17,965 bases of DNA from Lysobacterales bacterium (GTDB lineage: Bacteria > Pseudomonadota > Gammaproteobacteria > Xanthomonadales > SZUA-36), in assembly GCA_013213875.1 (NCBI GenBank), contig JABSSV010000239.1:1-17965 (forward strand). The letters are read 5' to 3'. The translations under genes and the position numbers were made by a program. This document shows positions 1 to 7,179 of this stretch, piece by piece. A model generated the notes under the pieces. The model was not told the origin of the DNA and ran no database searches. It worked only from the letters and a program-made list of their open reading frames with translations. Within the stretch, counting starts at the first letter, position 1; the number at the start of each line of letters is the position of its first letter.

Positions 1-346
1 ATTCGCCCTTGAACTTGCGCCGTCCATCCACCGGCGCAAAGCTGGTGAGCTTGGCCTCATAGCCGAGGAACTGGACGTACTGCTCCGGTGTGAACAGGGG
101 CCGGTCTAGGCCCGGTGAGGACACTTCCAGGTTGTAGTGACCGGCGATGGGGTCTTCTACATCCAGCTGCGCCGCCACTTCCCGGCTGACCGTCTCGCAG
201 TCCTCCAGCCCAACACCCTCGGGGCCGTCGATGTAAATCCTCAGCAGCCCATGCTGCGGGTTCTTTTGATACTCCAGGCCCACAAATTCGTAGCCCAGCG
301 CTTCCACCAGCGGCTGCAATAGTTCAATCAGTCGGTTACTGCTCAT
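1..346 (-). CDS. rimP: Ribosome maturation factor RimP, 5' part (cut by window edge)
   Basis: RimP is a cytoplasmic factor needed for maturation of the 30S ribosomal subunit. The visible 115 residues begin MSSNRLIELLQPLVEALGYE and carry the family hallmarks: a GLEYQ strand, an LRIYIDGPEGV segment (residues about 35-45), the DCETVSRE helix start (about 49-56) and the strongly conserved EVSSPGLDRPL motif (about 74-84). The family is usually about 150 residues, so roughly the last quarter lies outside the window. The ATG at 346-344 is chosen because it gives the standard N-terminus; a modest GGGA sits just upstream. In E. coli and many gammaproteobacteria the order is tRNA-fMet, rimP, nusA, infB, and the first two members of that order are seen here. 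The remaining genes are expected beyond the left edge but not seen. Confidence 0.96.
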   Translation of the reverse strand, partial: MSSNRLIELLQPLVEALGYEFVGLEYQKNPQHGLLRIYIDGPEGVGLEDCETVSREVAAQLDVEDPIAGHYNLEVSSPGLDRPLFTPEQYVQFLGYEAKLTSFAPVDGRRKFKGE

Positions 347-393
347 CGTTTTCCCGTCGGGCCGAAGCCCGCTCAGCTCTGTTCAAGGCGCAC

Positions 394-414
394 AAAAAAA
401 GGGCGCAAGGCCCC
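394..414 (-). terminator. Weak terminator-like hairpin in rimP leader
   Basis: On the minus strand a short GGGC/GCCC stem with a five-base loop is followed immediately by a run of seven T (plus-strand A run at 394-400). It lies about 50 bases before the rimP start. The stem is only four base pairs, so termination would be partial at best; it may act as an attenuator or pause site. Confidence 0.4.
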
Positions 415-420
415 TGTTAC

Positions 421-442
421 CGGTGCATGATACGGTGCACCG
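421..442 (-). repeat. Perfect 7-bp inverted repeat in rimP leader
   Basis: CGGTGCA at 421-427 is the exact reverse complement of TGCACCG at 436-442, with an eight-base spacer. CGGTGCA also recurs directly at 433-439. In the leftward transcript this would form a hairpin just before the terminator-like element at 394-414. It could be an RNA structure or a protein-binding operator; nothing in the sequence decides which. Confidence 0.5.
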
Positions 443-563
443 AAACCAACCCAAAGCAACACACGAGTCCATCTCGACGCGCAGCGGTGGGCAAATGAGG
501 CCGTTATCGAATCATTGCATCTTCCATTATTCGCACAGCGATCGACCTCGGGGCCGACCCAAT

Positions 564-589
564 AAAAAAGGCCCTGCTGGGCCCTTTTT
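564..589 (-). terminator. Intrinsic terminator after tRNA-fMet
   Basis: The stem GGCCC/GGGCC (570-574 with 79-83 of the same block, that is 579-583) encloses a four-base loop. On the minus strand it is followed by six T (plus-strand A run 564-569), and the flanking A and T runs can extend the stem past one bulged base. On the plus strand a C and five T also follow, so it could act in both directions. Read leftward, it lies about 40 bases beyond the tRNA 3' end, where it would end most tRNA transcripts while letting some polymerase through to rimP. Confidence 0.8.
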
Positions 590-594
590 AGCGA

Positions 595-617
595 TGTCCC
601 GAGCTCGTCACGGGACA
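595..617 (-). repeat. 7-bp inverted repeat in tRNA-fMet 3' trailer
   Basis: TGTCCCG at 595-601 is the exact reverse complement of CGGGACA at 611-617, with a nine-base loop containing GAGCTC. It lies between the tRNA 3' end and the intrinsic terminator, so it would form a hairpin in the precursor trailer. It may influence 3' processing, but no specific function can be read from the sequence. Confidence 0.5.
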
Positions 618-628
618 CCTTCAAAACT

Positions 629-705
629 TGGTAGCGGGGGCAGGATTCGAACCTGCGACCTTCGGGTTATGAGCCCGACGAGCTGCCAGACTGCTCCACC
701 CCGCA
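629..705 (-). tRNA. metY: Initiator tRNA-fMet (anticodon CAT)
   Basis: This is a 77-base cloverleaf with encoded CCA. The anticodon is CAT, flanked by the three consecutive G-C pairs (GGG...CCC) in the anticodon stem that mark initiator tRNAs and direct them to the ribosomal P site. The D-stem carries the A11-U24 pair typical of bacterial initiators. The T arm is GCAGG, loop TTCGAAT, CCTGC. The first base and position 72 are both U, so the 1-72 pair is mismatched, as initiators require, but it is U.U rather than the C.A known from E. coli. The gene sits directly before rimP, the position of metY in E. coli, and the symbol is given on that basis. Confidence 0.97.
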
Positions 706-720
706 TCAGCAAGGATGCGC

Positions 721-749
721 ATGTTACGGCTTCAGCCCCATAGGGTCAA
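721..749 (-). promoter_or_regulatory. Sigma-70-type promoter for tRNA-fMet and rimP
   Basis: On the minus strand TTGACC (-35, 744-749) and TAACAT (-10, 721-726) are separated by exactly 17 bases. They match the consensus hexamers at five and four positions. Initiation would fall around 714, about ten bases before the mature tRNA. The bases after the -10 box are GC-rich (GCGC), as in stringently controlled stable-RNA promoters; that regulatory reading is inference. The promoter begins about 30 bases after the nuoN stop codon, with no terminator between. Confidence 0.75.
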
Positions 750-779
750 GCCCTCTTGCGACGGATTTCTACGACCACC

Positions 780-2222
780 TCAGACCAGGAAGCTGTTCAC
801 GCACAGGGCGATCAAGCTGCCGGAGAAAAAGCCCAGTCCAAGCATGAGGACGCCATTCAGAGAAATCGCCGCGCTGAAGTCCACGGGCGGCTCAAAACGG
901 GTCTCGGCAGCGGGCTCATCGAAGTACATCAGCTTGACCACCCGCAGATAATAGAAGGCACCGATCACGGAGAAAATCACCGCCGCCACGGCCAGATTGA
1001 TCATGCCCGCATCCAGCACCGCCTTAATGACCAGCAGCTTGGCGAAGAACCCGACAAATACGGGCACGCCGGCCATGGAGAACATGACCATGGCCATAAT
1101 GGCCGCATACCAGCCATTACGACGGTTGAGCCCCTTCAGGTCGTCCAGCTGTTCACAGTCCACTCCGCGCCCACTGAGCAGTACCAGCATGCCAAAACCA
1201 GCGGCCGACATGAGAGCGTAGACCACAATGTAGAACAGGGATGAGCCGTAGCCAGTGGCCGTACCCGGCAGCATGCCCAGCAAAACGAAACCCATGTGGC
1301 CGACCGTTGAATAGGCCAGCATGCGGCGAATATTGGTCTGCACAATGGCCGTGAGGTTACCGATGATCAAGGATGCCAGCGCCAGAGCGGCTAGCATCTG
1401 CTGCCAGTCGCCCTGCATCTCACCCAGCCCCACCGCAAGAATGCGATAGGCCATGGCGAAGGCGGCCAGCTTCGGCACGGTGGAAATAAACAGGGTGGCC
1501 GCCAGCGGCGCGCCATCGTACACATCGGGCACCCACATGTGGAACGGCACCACGCCCAGTTTGAAGGCAATACCAATGACCATGAATACCAGACCGACGA
1601 TCAGCAGCACATCGTCGGTGCCGTTGGCAGCCAGTGACTCGGCAATGACCGGCAGGGCCATGGAGCCAGTGGCCCCGTAGACCATGGACATGCCATAGAG
1701 CAACAGACCCGAAGCCATGGAGCCGAGCACGAAATATTTCATGGCGGCCTCGGAACCGCGAGCAGACTTCCGGTTCAAGGCAACCAACGCGTAGGAAGCC
1801 AGCGACGTCAGCTCCAGGCCGAGATAGACCATGATCAGGCTATTGGCCGAGATCAGCAGCATGACACCCAGCAGGGCGAACAGGCTGAGCGTGTAATAGT
1901 CCGCACGGAACTGGTCAAAGGTACGCAGGTAGTGCTTCGCATAAACGAAGACCAACCCCAGGGTCGCGTAGGCGAAGAGTTTCAGCACGTCGCTCATGGG
2001 GTCGCTGATAAAAGCGCCGTTGAAGGCAGTCACCGCAGCCTGACCCGCTCCGGCGGGCTCGTGGCGGAGCGTGATGATGGCCGCCAGCAGCAGCGTCAAC
2101 ATGCCCAGCATATGGATAATCCCGCGACGGTCTTCACGTAAAAATGGATCCACGCACAGCACCACGCAGCCCATGATCAGGACCAGCAGTTCCGGCGCGG
2201 CAATCAGCATTGAAGCATTCAT
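780..2222 (-). CDS. nuoN: NADH-quinone oxidoreductase subunit N
   Basis: NuoN is one of the three antiporter-like proton-pumping subunits in the membrane arm of complex I. The 480-residue product is almost wholly hydrophobic, with about 14 membrane helices. The charged residues of the proton path are visible: Glu137 in GLELTS, Lys221 in FKLGVVPFHMW, Lys251 in STVPKLAAF and Lys395 in GFFAKLLVIK. They correspond to E. coli Glu133, Lys217, Lys247 and Lys395. Length is normal for the family. The ATG at 2222 starts 15 bases after the nuoM stop, the widest junction in the operon, with only a weak purine-rich site upstream. It is the last nuo gene. No terminator follows; the next element is the tRNA-fMet promoter. 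Confidence 0.97.
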   Translation of the reverse strand: MNASMLIAAPELLVLIMGCVVLCVDPFLREDRRGIIHMLGMLTLLLAAIITLRHEPAGAGQAAVTAFNGAFISDPMSDVLKLFAYATLGLVFVYAKHYLRTFDQFRADYYTLSLFALLGVMLLISANSLIMVYLGLELTSLASYALVALNRKSARGSEAAMKYFVLGSMASGLLLYGMSMVYGATGSMALPVIAESLAANGTDDVLLIVGLVFMVIGIAFKLGVVPFHMWVPDVYDGAPLAATLFISTVPKLAAFAMAYRILAVGLGEMQGDWQQMLAALALASLIIGNLTAIVQTNIRRMLAYSTVGHMGFVLLGMLPGTATGYGSSLFYIVVYALMSAAGFGMLVLLSGRGVDCEQLDDLKGLNRRNGWYAAIMAMVMFSMAGVPVFVGFFAKLLVIKAVLDAGMINLAVAAVIFSVIGAFYYLRVVKLMYFDEPAAETRFEPPVDFSAAISLNGVLMLGLGFFSGSLIALCVNSFLV

Positions 2223-2237
2223 ATCGGTTCTTTTCGC

Positions 2238-3746
2238 CTAATTGATTTTGCTGACAGCAATTTGCTCAAGGAGCTGATTGACGGAAACGTGCATCATGTC
2301 GACCAGCGGTGCAGGCCAGAGCCCGACCAAAAGCACCATAAAGGCCAGGGAAGACAGCATGACTGCTTCGCGTGCATTGATGTCTTCCAGCGCTTCCACG
2401 TTGTCGTTGCCCACCTTGCCGAAAATCACCCGCTTGACCAGCCACAGGCTGTAGGCCGCACCCAGTATCAGGGTCAGCCCCGCCGCAAAGGCGTACCAGA
2501 AGTTGGCCCGGAAAGACGCCAGAATGACCATGAATTCGCCAACGAAGCCACTGGTCCCGGGCAGCCCTGAGTTGGCCATGAAAAACAACACGGCAAAGAA
2601 GGCAAACCAGGGCATGGTGTTGGCCACGCCGCCGTAAGCGGAGATTTCACGGCTGTGCACCCGGTCATAGAGCACGCCCACGCACAGGAACAGGGCACCG
2701 GAAATGAAACCATGGGACACCATTTGCACCATGGCGCCTTCCATGCCAAGACCGGCGCCGTGCATGGAACCGGAATTACGGTAGATGCTAAAGGCGATGA
2801 AGATGCCCAGCGTCACAAAACCCATGTGCGAAATGGAGGAATAAGCGATGAGCTTCTTCATGTCCTTCTGCACCAGCGCCACAAAGCCGATGTAAACCAC
2901 GGCGATCAGCGACAGGGCAATGACGAAACCGTCCAGGGCACCACTGGCATCCGGCGCAATAGGCAGACTGAAGCGTACAAAGCCATAGCCACCGATCTTC
3001 AGCATGATGGCGGCCAGCACCACCGAACCACCGGTGGGGGCCTCCACGTGCGCATCGGGCAGCCAGGTATGCACGGGAAACATGGGGATCTTGACCGCGA
3101 AAGCGGCAAAGAAGCCAAGAAACAGCCAGATCTGCTCCTGCATGGTGAGTGGCAGCGCATGCCAGGTCATGATGTTCCAGCTGTCAGCCTGGTTATACAG
3201 GTAGATAATGCCGACCAGCATGAACACGGAACCCAGGAAGGTATACAGGAAGAACTTGATGGTCGCATAGACGCGGCGGGGTCCACCCCACATGCCAATC
3301 ACCAGAAACATGGGGATCAGCATGGCTTCGAAGAACACGTAGAAGAGCAGACCATCCAGCGCGGCGAACACGCCAACCATAAGGCCCTCCATGATCAGGA
3401 AGGCAGCCATGTACTGATGCACCTTGTCCTGCACCACTTCCCAGGCACCCAGCACCACCAGCGGGCCAAAAAAGGCCGTGAGCAGAATCAGCGGCAAGGA
3501 GAAACCATCGATACCTAGGTGGTAATTCACCTTGAAGGTTTCTATCCAGACGCTTTGCTCTACGAACTGCATGGCCGCCGTGCTGTTGTCAAAACCCGTA
3601 TACAGGGGTACGCACAGGGCCAGCGTTGCCAGCGCAATCAGCAGTGACAGGTAACGCGCCGCGGGGGCACGCTGCTCGCCCAGCGCCAGCACCAGAGCGC
3701 CGCCGACAATCGGCAGCCAGATCAGAATACTTAGCAGCGGCATCAT
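2238..3746 (-). CDS. nuoM: NADH-quinone oxidoreductase subunit M
   Basis: NuoM is the central antiporter-like proton pump of the complex I membrane arm. From the ATG at 3746 the protein is 502 residues and begins MMPLLSILIWLPIVGG, the usual family N-terminus. The proton-path residues are Glu140 in FFEAML, Lys219 in VKIPMFPVHTWLPD, Lys250 in MLKIGGYG and Glu404 in GFVGEFMVIL, matching E. coli Glu144, Lys234, Lys265 and Glu407. The frame is open five codons further up to a TTG, but the ATG overlaps the nuoL stop by one base (TGATG), as is usual for coupled nuo genes, and has GGTGG at suitable spacing. The second ATG, three bases on, is equally possible and changes the protein by one residue. 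Confidence 0.97.
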   Translation of the reverse strand: MMPLLSILIWLPIVGGALVLALGEQRAPAARYLSLLIALATLALCVPLYTGFDNSTAAMQFVEQSVWIETFKVNYHLGIDGFSLPLILLTAFFGPLVVLGAWEVVQDKVHQYMAAFLIMEGLMVGVFAALDGLLFYVFFEAMLIPMFLVIGMWGGPRRVYATIKFFLYTFLGSVFMLVGIIYLYNQADSWNIMTWHALPLTMQEQIWLFLGFFAAFAVKIPMFPVHTWLPDAHVEAPTGGSVVLAAIMLKIGGYGFVRFSLPIAPDASGALDGFVIALSLIAVVYIGFVALVQKDMKKLIAYSSISHMGFVTLGIFIAFSIYRNSGSMHGAGLGMEGAMVQMVSHGFISGALFLCVGVLYDRVHSREISAYGGVANTMPWFAFFAVLFFMANSGLPGTSGFVGEFMVILASFRANFWYAFAAGLTLILGAAYSLWLVKRVIFGKVGNDNVEALEDINAREAVMLSSLAFMVLLVGLWPAPLVDMMHVSVNQLLEQIAVSKIN

Positions 3747-5743
3747 CAGAGCACCACCCAAACGCCGAGAATGGCGATCAAACCGATAATCATGGAAAAG
3801 GCGTAGTCGTAGAGGAAACCGGTTTGCCAGCGGCGCACAAAACCAGCCATCAGTGCCACCAGCTTGGCCGATCCATTCACCAGCAGGCCGTCGATAAAGC
3901 CCGCGTCCGCTTTGCTCCAGAGACCGCGACCCAACTTGACCGTGCCATCGGCAAACACCTTCTGGTTGAACTGGTCGAAGTAGTACTTGTTGTCCAGCAA
4001 GCGATACAGGAACCCGGCGCGCGCCCGCACCGCGTCGGCAATCGACGGACGGAACAGGTAAATTACCGTAGCCAGCGCCAGGCCGCCCATCATCAGCCAG
4101 AACGGCAGGGTCACAAAGCCGTGCAGTGCCATGCCCACCGGGCCATCAATCTCGGCACCAATTTTGGCTACCACATCGTTAGCCGGATTCACCGTGATGG
4201 CATCTGAAAGCCAGCCGCCAAACAGAATCGGCTGCATGGTAAAGAAGCCCAGAAGCACGGACGGTATGGCCAGCAGCACCAGCGGCACGGTAACCACCAG
4301 CGGCGGCTCATGGGGCTTGTGGGCCAGTTGTCCGTCCGGCAGGTGCGCGTGCGGATCAGCACCCGGCAACACTTCAAATTTCTCTGGCCCATGGAAGGTC
4401 AGATACAGCAGACGGAAGCTGTACAGCGCCGTGATGAACACGCCCAACTCAACGGCCCAGTAGGCAATATCACTGCCGAAGCGCTCGGACGCGCCCACGG
4501 ACAGGATGATCGCATCCTTGGAGTAGTAGCCCGAGAAGAAGGGAAAGCCCACCAGTGCCAGCGTGCCGAGCCAACCGGTGAGCCAGGTCACCGGCATATA
4601 TTTGCGCAAACCACCCATGTAGCGCATGTCCTGCTGGTGATGCATGGCAATGATCACTGAGCCTGCACCCAGGAACAGCAGCGCCTTAAAGAAGGCGTGG
4701 GTCATGAGATGGAAGATGGCCGCCGAGTAGGCCGATACGCCCAGAGCCACCGTCATGTATCCCAACTGGGACAGGGTGGAATAGGCCACCACGCGCTTGA
4801 TGTCATTCTGCACAATGCCGATGGCCCCCATGGCCAGGGCGGTAAAGGCACCGATCAGCATCACAAAGCTCAGCGCCGCCTCACTCATCTCAAACAGGGG
4901 CGACATGCGCGCCACCATAAAGATGCCCGCAGTTACCATGGTCGCGGCGTGGATCAGGGCAGAAATTGGCGTCGGGCCTTCCATGGAGTCCGGCAGCCAG
5001 ACATGCAGCGGTGCCTGAGCGGATTTGCCCATGGCGCCGATGAACAGGCAGATGCAGATCACCGTCATGAGGTTCCATTCCACGCCGGGAATCAGGGCAA
5101 TCGTGTCGTTCGCCGCGTCCGGAGCCGCCGCAAAGACTTCCGCGTAATCCAGGGAGTTGAAGGTCATGAGCACGGCCGCAATGCCGAGCAGGAATCCAAA
5201 ATCACCTACGCGGTTGACCAGAAATGCCTTCATGTTGGCGAAGATGGCCGTATCTTTCTTGAACCAGAACCCGATCAGCAGATAGGACACCAGCCCCACC
5301 GCTTCCCAGCCAAAGCACAGCTGCATGAAGTTGTTCGCCATGACCAGCATAAGCATGGCGAAGGTAAACAGGTTGATGTAGGCGAAAAAGCGCTGATAGC
5401 CCGGATCATCCTGCATGTAGCCGATGGTATAGATGTGCACCATGAGCGACACAAAGGTCACCACGCACATCATGAGCGACGTGAGGTGATCAACCAGGAA
5501 GCCAACCTCAAAGGTCACCCCTTCTACCACCATCCAGGTGTAGACACTAAAGTTCAATGCCTCCAGCCCCTCAAACATCTGTTGATAGAGCACGCTGACG
5601 GAGAGGGCGCAGGACGCTGCCACCGCCAGGATCGTGACCCAGTGTGCACCGGCGCGACCCACGATATGGCGTCCGAGCCCGGCCACAATGGCACCGAACA
5701 GGGGCAACAGCGGGATCACAATTAACAGGGTTTTGAGATCCAT
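3746..5743 (-). CDS. nuoL: NADH-quinone oxidoreductase subunit L
   Basis: NuoL is the distal antiporter-like proton pump of complex I, which also carries the long lateral helix along the membrane arm. The product has 665 residues, in the normal range. Visible key residues are Glu147 in GWEAVGLVSYLLIGFW, Asp181 in NRVGDFG, Lys240 in GAMGKSAQAPLHVWLPD and Lys409 in SGYYSKDAI; E. coli Glu144, Asp178, Lys229 and Lys399 are the counterparts. The C-terminal 200 residues carry the additional helices and the amphipathic lateral segment expected for NuoL and absent from NuoM and NuoN. The start is four bases after the nuoK stop, with AAGGGA at the end of nuoK as ribosome site. Confidence 0.97.
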   Translation of the reverse strand: MDLKTLLIVIPLLPLFGAIVAGLGRHIVGRAGAHWVTILAVAASCALSVSVLYQQMFEGLEALNFSVYTWMVVEGVTFEVGFLVDHLTSLMMCVVTFVSLMVHIYTIGYMQDDPGYQRFFAYINLFTFAMLMLVMANNFMQLCFGWEAVGLVSYLLIGFWFKKDTAIFANMKAFLVNRVGDFGFLLGIAAVLMTFNSLDYAEVFAAAPDAANDTIALIPGVEWNLMTVICICLFIGAMGKSAQAPLHVWLPDSMEGPTPISALIHAATMVTAGIFMVARMSPLFEMSEAALSFVMLIGAFTALAMGAIGIVQNDIKRVVAYSTLSQLGYMTVALGVSAYSAAIFHLMTHAFFKALLFLGAGSVIIAMHHQQDMRYMGGLRKYMPVTWLTGWLGTLALVGFPFFSGYYSKDAIILSVGASERFGSDIAYWAVELGVFITALYSFRLLYLTFHGPEKFEVLPGADPHAHLPDGQLAHKPHEPPLVVTVPLVLLAIPSVLLGFFTMQPILFGGWLSDAITVNPANDVVAKIGAEIDGPVGMALHGFVTLPFWLMMGGLALATVIYLFRPSIADAVRARAGFLYRLLDNKYYFDQFNQKVFADGTVKLGRGLWSKADAGFIDGLLVNGSAKLVALMAGFVRRWQTGFLYDYAFSMIIGLIAILGVWVVL

Positions 5744-5747
5744 TGCC

Positions 5748-6053
5748 CTATCCCTTCAGCTCGTCGAGTTCTTCGACGTTAATGGTGGAACGGTTGCGGA
5801 ACAGCACCACCAGAATGGCCAGGCCGATGGCGGCCTCAGCAGCAGCTACCGTGAGAATGAAGAACACGAACACCTGCCCATCCAGGTTGTCCATGAAGCG
5901 TGAGAAAGCCACGAAGTTCATATTTACTGCCAGCAACATCAACTCGATGCACATGAGCAGAATGAGCACGTTCTTTCGATTCAAAAAGACACCGGCCACG
6001 CTGATACACAGCAAAATGGCGCCCAGCGTCAAATAGTGCGCAAGGGTTATCAT
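5748..6053 (-). CDS. nuoK: NADH-quinone oxidoreductase subunit K
   Basis: NuoK is a small membrane subunit related to MrpC that lies between NuoJ/A/H and NuoN and takes part in proton transfer. It is 101 residues with three membrane helices. The two essential buried glutamates are present: Glu37 in LMCIELMLLAVN and Glu73 in TVAAAEAAIGLAI, equivalent to E. coli Glu36 and Glu72. The NRKN turn between helices 1 and 2 is also conserved. It starts three bases after the nuoJ stop and ends four bases before nuoL. Confidence 0.97.
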   Translation of the reverse strand: MITLAHYLTLGAILLCISVAGVFLNRKNVLILLMCIELMLLAVNMNFVAFSRFMDNLDGQVFVFFILTVAAAEAAIGLAILVVLFRNRSTINVEELDELKG

Positions 6054-6056
6054 GTT

Positions 6057-6692
6057 TTAGGTCCTGTCGCCTTGTGCCGGCGCTTCGGATTTCATCTTCA
6101 CCAGACGAACCCGCTCGTCACGCTTGACGCGCACCTGGCGGGCCGGGCTCTGTTTCAGCGCATCGGTACGACGACGCTGGGTCAGGGCAATGGCTGCCAC
6201 GATGGCGACCAGCAAAATGATGCCGGCAACCTCGAAGGGCAGCAGAAACTGCGTATACATCCACTCACCGACCGCTTCCGTATTGCTGTAGTCAGCCGCG
6301 CGGTCCGCCGGAATCGGAAACTGCTCGGCACCGAAACGACCGCGCGCCCACAGCACCAGCAGCAGCTCACCGGCCATAACCAGCGCAACGCCAATACCGA
6401 TGGGCAGGTAGCGAATAAAACCGGCCTTCAGTGGCGCCAGGTTCATGTCCAGCATCATGATCACGAACAGGAACAGCACCATGACGGCGCCCACATAGAC
6501 CACCACCAGCACGATACCCAGAAACTCGACCTGCATGAGAATCCACAGCGCCGCGGCGGTAAAGAAGGTCAGCACCAGAAACAGGGCCGAGTACACCGGG
6601 TTACGGGTACTGATAACGGCCAGCGCGGCAGCAATCATTAAGGTCGCGAACAGATAGAACAGCGCGACCGTGATATCAATTCCAAAAATCAT
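6057..6692 (-). CDS. nuoJ: NADH-quinone oxidoreductase subunit J
   Basis: NuoJ is a membrane-arm subunit whose third helix contains the pi-bulge that links quinone reduction to proton pumping. The 211-residue protein has five membrane helices in about the first 175 residues. The conserved third-helix segment VVVYVGAVMVLFLFV (about 63-77, Tyr66) is intact. The C-terminal 35 residues are a strongly basic tail with many Arg and Lys (QRRRTDALKQ and VKRDERVRLVKMK), probably in the cytoplasm. The ATG overlaps the nuoI stop by four bases (ATGA), giving tight translational coupling. Confidence 0.96.
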   Translation of the reverse strand: MIFGIDITVALFYLFATLMIAAALAVISTRNPVYSALFLVLTFFTAAALWILMQVEFLGIVLVVVYVGAVMVLFLFVIMMLDMNLAPLKAGFIRYLPIGIGVALVMAGELLLVLWARGRFGAEQFPIPADRAADYSNTEAVGEWMYTQFLLPFEVAGIILLVAIVAAIALTQRRRTDALKQSPARQVRVKRDERVRLVKMKSEAPAQGDRT

Positions 6693-7177
6693 CGGTAGGC
6701 CGCGTCCTGTTGTTTGTCCGCCGCAATCTGCGCTTCCAACCGATCACCGATGGCCAGCAGTTTGGGCTTGGTCATTATGTTTTCACCGCGATTTTCGAAG
6801 TGATACTCATGGAAGGTGGTTTCCACGATGGAATCCACCGGGCAGGATTCCTCACAGAATCCGCAGTAGATGCACTTGAACAGGTCAATGTCATAGCGCG
6901 TGGTGCGGCGCGTGCCGTCATCACGACGTTCCGAATCGATGGTGATGGCCAGCGCCGGGCAGACCGCCTCACATAGCTTGCAGGCAATGCAGCGCTCTTC
7001 ACCGTTCGGGTAACGGCGCAGTGCGTGCAGGCCGCGAAAACGATTGGACTTCGGCGTTTTCTCTTCCGGATAGCGCACGGTGAATTTGGGCCGGAAGAAC
7101 TGGCGCAGCGTGACGCTCAGGCCGCCCAACAGTTCCAGCAGCATCAGCGATTTAAAGTAACGGGTTACGGCAGACAT
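6689..7177 (-). CDS. nuoI: NADH-quinone oxidoreductase subunit I (ferredoxin-like)
   Basis: NuoI carries the two [4Fe-4S] clusters N6a and N6b that pass electrons from the peripheral arm to N2. Both CxxCxxCxxxCP motifs are present: Cys63, 66, 69, 73 (CIACKLCEAVCP) and Cys102, 105, 108, 112 (CIYCGFCEESCP). The N-terminal amphipathic helix (about 5-30) would attach it to the membrane interface near NuoH. The 162-residue length is typical. The start lies two bases after the nuoH stop with a TGGGG site upstream, and the stop overlaps nuoJ. Confidence 0.97.
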   Translation of the reverse strand: MSAVTRYFKSLMLLELLGGLSVTLRQFFRPKFTVRYPEEKTPKSNRFRGLHALRRYPNGEERCIACKLCEAVCPALAITIDSERRDDGTRRTTRYDIDLFKCIYCGFCEESCPVDSIVETTFHEYHFENRGENIMTKPKLLAIGDRLEAQIAADKQQDAAYR

Positions 7178-7179
7178 GG

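Larger units (their letters stand above)
347..628 (-). other. Non-coding leader between tRNA-fMet and rimP
   Basis: These 282 bases contain no gene I can support. Short open frames on both strands have no recognisable protein, and one of them runs through the tRNA. Read leftward, the stretch holds, in order, a perfect inverted repeat just after the tRNA, a strong intrinsic terminator, an AT-richer patch around 510-535, a second perfect inverted repeat and a weak hairpin followed by seven T. The AT-richer patch has an AATAAT that resembles a -10 box, but I see no matching -35 box, so I do not call a separate rimP promoter. The layout suggests that rimP is expressed by partial read-through from the tRNA promoter and may be subject to attenuation; this is inference. 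Confidence 0.6.

Noticed and set aside
423..743. Plus-strand frame of 106 codons with a CDLRVMSPTSCQ segment
   Set aside because: It runs through the terminator, the tRNA-fMet gene and its promoter in antisense. Such RIRTCDLRVMSPT peptides are a known false annotation from tRNA-Met antisense reading.
726..744. Imperfect inverted repeat (GGCTT...AAGCC) across the tRNA-fMet promoter spacer, considered as a nuoN terminator
   Set aside because: The stem is interrupted and no T run follows in either direction; the stretch is better explained as the promoter itself.
4697..5725. A 342-codon His/Gly/Gln-rich plus-strand open frame opposite nuoL, and a similar 287-codon frame at 2655-3518 opposite nuoM
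   Set aside because: Their histidine and glutamine richness is the antisense image of hydrophobic membrane codons (for example ATG read as CAT). No ribosome site, domain or context supports them.
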